Positions 59,300 to 64,000 of a DNA stretch of 64,000 nucleotides are shown here, in pieces (positions within the stretch are counted from its first letter, which is position 1; each line of letters begins with the position of its first letter). This DNA is from Microbacteriaceae bacterium VKM Ac-2854 (GTDB lineage Bacteria; Actinomycetota; Actinomycetes; Actinomycetales; Microbacteriaceae): positions 685,425 to 749,424 of the forward strand of contig JABMLH010000002.1 of the NCBI GenBank assembly GCA_013205085.1, given 5' to 3'. The translations under genes and the position numbers were made by a program. The notes beneath the pieces are model-generated. The model saw only the letters and a program-made list of their open reading frames with translations. It was not told the DNA's origin and did no database searches.

Positions 59300-60910
59300 T
59301 CAGCGCATCCGCGCCCGGCGGACGATGAGGAGCGCGGCGCCCACGCCGAGCGTGCCGAGCGCGATCCACAGCGGGGTCAGGTCGAAGCCGGTGGGCGCCA
59401 GCGGGCGGCCGGCGGTCGACGGCGGCACCGTCGCGATCGGAGTGGACGACGCACTCGCGGTCGGCGTCGGCGTGCTCGTCGGCGGGGTCCACGCGGCCGG
59501 CCAGGCGGGCTTATCGGCCTGGTAGATCCAGTCGTCGAAGAACGCCGTCAGGTCCGTCCCCGAGACCTCCTCCGCGAGCGCGATGAAGTCGGCCGTGCGC
59601 GGCGACGAGCCGTCGTTCTCCGCGTACCAGCGTTGGAAGACCGTGCCGAAGGCCTCGTCACCGATCGCGACGCGTAGGGCCTCCAGCGCCATGGCGCCAC
59701 GGACGTACACCGGCTCGCCGAACAGGTTCGCGGGGTCCTGCAGATCGGCCGTCGCGGGGGTCCACAGTTCCGCGTCCGCCCCGTTCTCGTCATAGGCGCC
59801 GCGGTACACGGTGTTCGTGCTCTCCTCCCCCGCCGTCTCGTTCAGCCAGCGCTGGGTGAAGAACTCCGCCGGCCCCTCGTTCAGCCAGATGTCGTTCCAG
59901 TCCCCCGGGCTCACGGCGTCGCCGTACCACTGGTGCACGAACTCGTGCACGAGCGTGTTCTCGTCGATCCCGCCGTCGAAGTAGGGGCGATCCTGCGTCT
60001 CCAGGGCGTAGCCCACGTCGGTGGCCTTCACCACGATGCCCGCGCTCGTGCCGGGATACGCACCGAAACTGTCCTCTCCCCACGCGATGATCGTGGGGAT
60101 GAGGTCCTGATACTCCTGCAGGGCGCCGAGCGCCGGATCGATGAAGCTCCAGATCGGCAGCACGGAGCCGTCGACGAGCGTGGTCGACGATTCGTAGACG
60201 TCGTAGTCGCCGATCGACACCATCGAGAGGTAGGTGGCCATCTGCTCGGTCTGGGTCCAGGTCCACGTCGTCGCATCGCCCACCACGGTCTTCGCGCTGA
60301 GCACGCCGTTGCCGGCGACGGCGAGAGCGGAGTCGGCGGTGACCGAGACCTCGAAGGTCGCCTTGTCGGCCGGGGTGTTGTTGTTCGGGTACCAGGTCTG
60401 CGCGCCGAGCGGTTCGCCCAGCGCGGTGATGCCGACGCCGTCGACGTTCGGCACCCATCCTTCCGGCGAGCCGTCGGGGTCGGTGTGCACCACCGGAGTG
60501 CCGTGGTAGGCCACGCCGACCTCGAAGTCGCCGTCGACGGCAGCGGCCGGCGTCACGATCAGCTTGTGCAGGCCGGCGCCCTCGTCGCTGTCCTCGCGCG
60601 CGAACGCGGCGGCGACCCCGTCGACCGTGACCGCATCCACCGCGAGACCTTCGAAGTCGAGCGAGAAGGAGGAGAGCGGATCCGCGGCGGTCGCCTCGAT
60701 CGCGGTGCTCGCGACGACGGTGCCATCGGCCGCGTAGGCGAGGTCGATGTCGTAGTGCTGCACGTCGTAGCCGCCGTTGCCGGCGTCGGGCAGCAGCGAG
60801 TCGCCCGAGGTGGCCGCGCCGGCGAGGGGCTCTGCGGCGACGGCGGGTCCGGCCGCGAGCCCGAGCGCGGCGACGAGGGCCACGGAGGCGAGAAGGCGGT
60901 GGCGTCGCAT
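59300..60910 (-). CDS. Secreted, wall-anchored M1 family metallopeptidase
   Basis: 536 residues. Signal peptide MRRHRLLASVALVAALGLAA ending at AVAA. M1 (gluzincin) core: zinc site HEFVHQWYGD, with the third ligand in NEGPAEFF 18 residues on. The gap before it includes the usual tunnel loop. The substrate-binding GAMEN motif is not seen in the usual form. C-terminal Thr/Pro/Ser linker, then LAPTG, a hydrophobic helix (LTPLWIALGTLGVGAALLIV) and RRARMR: a sortase signal of the LAxTG type, so the enzyme is likely fixed to the cell wall. It is shorter than typical aminopeptidase N and lacks the large ERAP-type C-terminal domain. Confidence 0.9.
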   Translation of the reverse strand: MRRHRLLASVALVAALGLAAGPAVAAEPLAGAATSGDSLLPDAGNGGYDVQHYDIDLAYAADGTVVASTAIEATAADPLSSFSLDFEGLAVDAVTVDGVAAAFAREDSDEGAGLHKLIVTPAAAVDGDFEVGVAYHGTPVVHTDPDGSPEGWVPNVDGVGITALGEPLGAQTWYPNNNTPADKATFEVSVTADSALAVAGNGVLSAKTVVGDATTWTWTQTEQMATYLSMVSIGDYDVYESSTTLVDGSVLPIWSFIDPALGALQEYQDLIPTIIAWGEDSFGAYPGTSAGIVVKATDVGYALETQDRPYFDGGIDENTLVHEFVHQWYGDAVSPGDWNDIWLNEGPAEFFTQRWLNETAGEESTNTVYRGAYDENGADAELWTPATADLQDPANLFGEPVYVRGAMALEALRVAIGDEAFGTVFQRWYAENDGSSPRTADFIALAEEVSGTDLTAFFDDWIYQADKPAWPAAWTPPTSTPTPTASASSTPIATVPPSTAGRPLAPTGFDLTPLWIALGTLGVGAALLIVRRARMR

Positions 60911-61061
60911 GCGGGGTCCGATCCGGGGCGTCGAGGGAGGGGCGCGTCTGGGAGTGAGCGGTGAGCCTGACTCTAGGGGACTCAGGGGTGCTAGGGCGAG
61001 GGGTGGACGGCGCGGCGGAACACCCGGCGACATCACGCGACGCGCATGCGACGCTCGACGG

Positions 61062-61673
61062 ATGACAGCCCTTCCGATGTTCCCGCTCGGTTCCGCCCTC
61101 GTGCCGCACATGCCGCTCGAGCTGCGGCTGTTCGAGCCGCGCTACCTCACGATGCTGGCCGACATGATCACGGCCGAGCGCACCCTGTTCGGCGTCGTGC
61201 TGATCGAGCGGGGTCAGGAGGTCGGCGGCGGTGAGCGCCGCTTCGACGTCGGCACGATCGCCGAGATCACCGAGGTCGGCGGCGGCGACGGATTCGTGGC
61301 GCTGAGCGCCGTCGGCGGCTCGCGCTTCGAGGTTCTCGAATGGCTCGACGACGCCCCGTACCCGCGGGCGGAGCTGCGGCTGCTGGATCCGCTCGAATGG
61401 CACGAGGAGTCGACGGCTGCGCGGGAGCGGACCGAGGCGGAGGTGCGCCGGGCGCTGGCCGTCGCGAGCGAATTCGAGCAGCAGCAGTACGCCGCGGTCG
61501 TCGAACTCTCGGACGATCCGCTCGCCGCCTGCTGGCAACTCGCGGGCATCGTGCCCTCCGGCGACCTCGATCGGCAGGCCTTCCTGCGCTGCGCGAGTCT
61601 GGACGAGCTGCTCACCGCGGTGCGGACGCGGGCGACGGAGGCGATCGAGCAGTACTCGGGCTTCGCCGACTGA
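61062..61673 (+). CDS. Lon protease N-terminal-domain (LON substrate-binding) protein
   Basis: 203 residues, standalone. PMFPLGSALVPHMPLELRLF and EPRYLTMLADM are the Lon N-domain signature, and GTIAEITEVGG and GSRFEVLEW follow the fold. The Lon ATPase and protease domains are absent. Such single-domain proteins are common in actinobacteria; the role is unknown, perhaps peptide or protein binding. ATG 61062 is used; the longer frame overlaps the divergent peptidase's signal peptide. Confidence 0.88.
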   Translation: MTALPMFPLGSALVPHMPLELRLFEPRYLTMLADMITAERTLFGVVLIERGQEVGGGERRFDVGTIAEITEVGGGDGFVALSAVGGSRFEVLEWLDDAPYPRAELRLLDPLEWHEESTAARERTEAEVRRALAVASEFEQQQYAAVVELSDDPLAACWQLAGIVPSGDLDRQAFLRCASLDELLTAVRTRATEAIEQYSGFAD

Positions 61674-61745
61674 TCCCGCAGTCCGGGTCGGCGACGCGCC
61701 CCAACTCCGAGCCGCCGCCGAGCGCAGCCCGGGTCGCCACCGGGC

Positions 61746-61800
61746 GGAAACCGCTTGCCCACACCGACTCTTCGTGCGTACACTCGGGTAAACGCTTTCC
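61746..61800. promoter_or_regulatory. Two LacI-type operators before the Gfo/Idh/MocA operon
   Basis: GGAAACCGCTTGCCC (61746-61760) and GGTAAACGCTTTCC (61787-61800), spaced 41 bp, in the promoter region of the gene at 61834. Both resemble the site at 58089 upstream of a LacI gene. Confidence 0.6.
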
Positions 61801-61833
61801 GGCCACCGCGCCGCAGAACCAGGAAGGGCCACC

Positions 61834-63036
61834 GTGTCAGAGTCGACCACCCCCACCATCGGCATCATCATGAACGGCGTTTCGGGCCGGATGGGCTACC
61901 GCCAACACCTCGTCCGCTCGATCCTCGCCATCCGCGAGCAGGGCGGCGTGCTGCTCTCCGACGGCACGCGTGTGCAGCTCGAGCCGCTGCTCGTGGGCCG
62001 CTCGGAGGCGAAGCTCAAGGAGCTCGCCGACCGCCACGGCCTCACGCACTACACCACCGACCTCGACGCCGCGCTGGCCGACCCGAAGTGGCAGATCTAC
62101 GCCGACTTCCTGGTCACCAAGGCCCGCGTTCCCGCGATCAAGAAGGCCATCGCCGCCGGCAAGGACATCTACACCGAGAAGCCCACCGCAGAGTCCTACG
62201 CCGAGGCGCTCGAACTCGCCGAGCTCGCGAAGGCCGCCGGCATCAAGAACGGCGTTGTGCACGACAAGCTCTACCTGCCTGGCCTGCAGAAGCTCAAGCG
62301 CCTGATCGACTCCGGCTACTTCGGCCGCATCCTCAGCGTCCGCGGCGAGTTCGGCTACTGGGTCTTCGAGGGCGACTGGCAGGCCGCGCAGCGCCCCAGC
62401 TGGAACTACCGCAGCGAAGACGGCGGCGGCATCATCGTCGACATGTTCCCGCACTGGAACTACGTGCTCGAGAACCTGTTCGGCCCGATCGAGGGCGTCT
62501 ACGCCAAGGCGACCACGCACATCTCGACCCGGGTGGATGAGCAGGGCAACGAGTACGCGGCGACCGCGGACGACGCGGCCTACGCGATCTTCGACATCGC
62601 CGGCGGCATCACGGTGCAGCTCAACTCCTCCTGGACCGTGCGGGTGAACCGCCCGGAGCTGGTCGAGTTCCAGGTCGACGGCACCCTGGGCTCCGCGGTG
62701 GTCGGCCTGTTCGGCGCCAAGGTGCAGCCCCGAGTGGCGACGCCGAAGCCCACCTGGAACCCCGACCTCCCGGAGACGCACGTCTACGCCGAGGATTGGC
62801 AGGAGCTGCCCGTGAACGACGTGTTCGAGAACGGCTTCAAGACCCAGTGGGAGCAGTTCATCCGGCACGTGGTCGAGGGAGCGCCGCACGAGTACGACTT
62901 CTTCGCCGGCGCCCGCGGCGTCCGCCTCGCCGAGCTGGGCCTGGAGTCCTCGCGCGACGGCAAGCGGATCGACATCGCGGCGCTCGACGCGGCGGCGGAT
63001 GCCGAGGCGCTCGCGGCCGTCGAGGTGGCGCAGTGA
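61834..63036 (+). CDS. Gfo/Idh/MocA family oxidoreductase
   Basis: 400 residues. N-terminal Rossmann fold IGIIMNGVSGRMGYRQHLVR, the family EKP motif in DIYTEKPTAESY, then the C-terminal alpha/beta domain. It oxidises or reduces a sugar or inositol-like substrate with NAD(P). The start is a GTG at 61834 with AGGAAGGG upstream. Its stop overlaps the start of a DUF993 gene (GTGA), forming an operon. Operators upstream point to LacI control. Confidence 0.9.
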   Translation: MSESTTPTIGIIMNGVSGRMGYRQHLVRSILAIREQGGVLLSDGTRVQLEPLLVGRSEAKLKELADRHGLTHYTTDLDAALADPKWQIYADFLVTKARVPAIKKAIAAGKDIYTEKPTAESYAEALELAELAKAAGIKNGVVHDKLYLPGLQKLKRLIDSGYFGRILSVRGEFGYWVFEGDWQAAQRPSWNYRSEDGGGIIVDMFPHWNYVLENLFGPIEGVYAKATTHISTRVDEQGNEYAATADDAAYAIFDIAGGITVQLNSSWTVRVNRPELVEFQVDGTLGSAVVGLFGAKVQPRVATPKPTWNPDLPETHVYAEDWQELPVNDVFENGFKTQWEQFIRHVVEGAPHEYDFFAGARGVRLAELGLESSRDGKRIDIAALDAAADAEALAAVEVAQ

Positions 63037-64000
63037 CCGAGCTGACCCTGCTCGCCGCCGACGGTTCGCTCCGCGCCGTCGAGCTGAACGAGGCGCCCCG
63101 CTTCGACAAGCCGCGCTCGCCGCTGCAGTCGCGCGTCGCCTACGCCGCCGCCCACGTCGTCCCCGTTGTGCACGGCGAGAACGTGCCGGGCGCGCCGGCG
63201 CAGATCGACTGGGACGCGACTCTCGCGGTGCGGCACCACGTCTGGTCGTGGGGCCTCGGTGTCGCGGATGCGATGGACACGGCCCAGCGCAACATGGGCC
63301 TGGACTGGGCCGCGACCCAGGAGCTGATCCGGCGCAGTGCCGCCGCGGCCGCCTCCGTGCACGCCTCCGTGGTGGTCGGCATCAACACCGACCAGCTCAC
63401 CGACGACCTCGTCTCGCTCGACACCGTGATCGACGCCTACGTCGAGCAGCTCGCGGTCGCCGAGGAGGCGGGAGCCGGCGTCGTGATGATGGCGAGCCGC
63501 CACCTGGCGCGCGCCGCCACCTCGGGCGCCGACTACGAGCGCGTCTACGCGGCCGTGCTGTCGCGCGCGACGAAGCCGGTCACCCTGCACTGGCTGGGCG
63601 CCGCGTTCGACGCGGTGCTCGAGGGCTACTTCGGCTCGACCGACGTGGCCACCGCCTCCGACACGGTGGTGCGGATCATCGAGGACAACCTCGCCACGGT
63701 GCGCGGCATCAAGATGTCGCTGCTGGATGCGGATGCCGAGATCGCGGTGCGCGCGCGGCTGCCGATCGGCGCCACGCTCTTCACCGGCGACGACTTCAAC
63801 TACGTCGGCCTGATCGAGGGCGGCCAGGACGCGGACGGCGTAACCCGGCACTCGGATGCGCTGCTCGGCGCGTTCGCGGCCGTCGCGCCGAACGCCTCCG
63901 CGGCCATCCAGGCTCTCGACCGCGGCGACGTCGCGGAGTACCGCCGCATCCTTTCGCCCACGGAGGCGCTGGCCCGCCAGGTCTTCGCCGCCCCCACCCA
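63033..64000 (+). CDS. DUF993 family protein (DHDPS-like fold), partial
   Basis: Begins at GTG 63033, overlapping the oxidoreductase stop by 4 bp, and runs off the window end. VTELTLLAADGSLRAVELNE starts the protein, and VGINTDQLTDDLVSLDTVID and VTLHWLGAAFDAVLEGYFGS are typical of DUF993, a family with a dihydrodipicolinate synthase-like TIM barrel that usually accompanies Gfo/Idh/MocA oxidoreductases in sugar operons. The exact reaction is unknown. A sugar phosphate isomerase/epimerase gene would be expected just beyond the window (inference). Confidence 0.82.
   Translation, partial: MTELTLLAADGSLRAVELNEAPRFDKPRSPLQSRVAYAAAHVVPVVHGENVPGAPAQIDWDATLAVRHHVWSWGLGVADAMDTAQRNMGLDWAATQELIRRSAAAAASVHASVVVGINTDQLTDDLVSLDTVIDAYVEQLAVAEEAGAGVVMMASRHLARAATSGADYERVYAAVLSRATKPVTLHWLGAAFDAVLEGYFGSTDVATASDTVVRIIEDNLATVRGIKMSLLDADAEIAVRARLPIGATLFTGDDFNYVGLIEGGQDADGVTRHSDALLGAFAAVAPNASAAIQALDRGDVAEYRRILSPTEALARQVFAAPT

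Overview
High-GC actinobacterial chromosome, most like the Microbacteriaceae. This is judged from codon and GC bias, an IS1249-type element, an LAxTG-type sorting signal, many LacI/ROK-controlled sugar ABC operons, and the gene families present; the genus cannot be fixed from the sequence alone. Genes are tightly packed, with several 4-bp ATGA/GTGA overlaps.

Layout. 1-5.3 kb: the end of a Zn alcohol dehydrogenase, then a molybdenum-enzyme cluster (MoeA-like protein, YdeP/FdhF-type oxidoreductase, FdhD). 5.4-6 kb: two unrecognised paralogous small proteins. 6-9.5 kb: ackA-pta and the SRP RNA. 9.7-14.6 kb: a tRNA-Ser(GGA) followed by a genomic island of lower GC. The island is bounded by a 52-bp near-perfect direct repeat of the tRNA end plus its terminator. 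It carries an intact IS with an 8-bp target duplication and a minus-strand cassette of three genes, two with HEPN-like features. 14.7-24.6 kb: TetR/SDR pair, GNATs, a HerA-like ATPase, an OSBS/N-succinylamino-acid-racemase-like enolase beside a GNAT, a saccharopine-dehydrogenase-type oxidoreductase and an MTHFR.

24.6-51 kb: three carbohydrate uptake and degradation operons of the same plan (lipoprotein binding protein, two permeases, glycosidase, LacI regulator). The glycosidases are GH51 arabinofuranosidase, GH31 alpha-xylosidase (with a ROK regulator) and GH32 fructan/sucrose hydrolase. Palindromic operators are visible for each LacI. No ATPase is encoded, so a shared MsiK-type ATPase elsewhere is inferred. 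53.4-56.3 kb: xylA-xylB, completing a pentose theme. 58-64 kb: another LacI, a wall-anchored M1 peptidase, a Lon-N-domain protein, and a Gfo/Idh/MocA plus DUF993 operon cut by the window end.

The most unusual general feature is the number of long intergenic palindromes (arms 11-24 bp, often perfect). They fall into several sequence families scattered through the window. They occur not only between convergent genes but in divergent promoter regions, inside operons, over stop codons, and once in frame inside xylB. In all three ABC operons a palindrome from a different family sits at the same place, between the binding-protein stop and the first permease.
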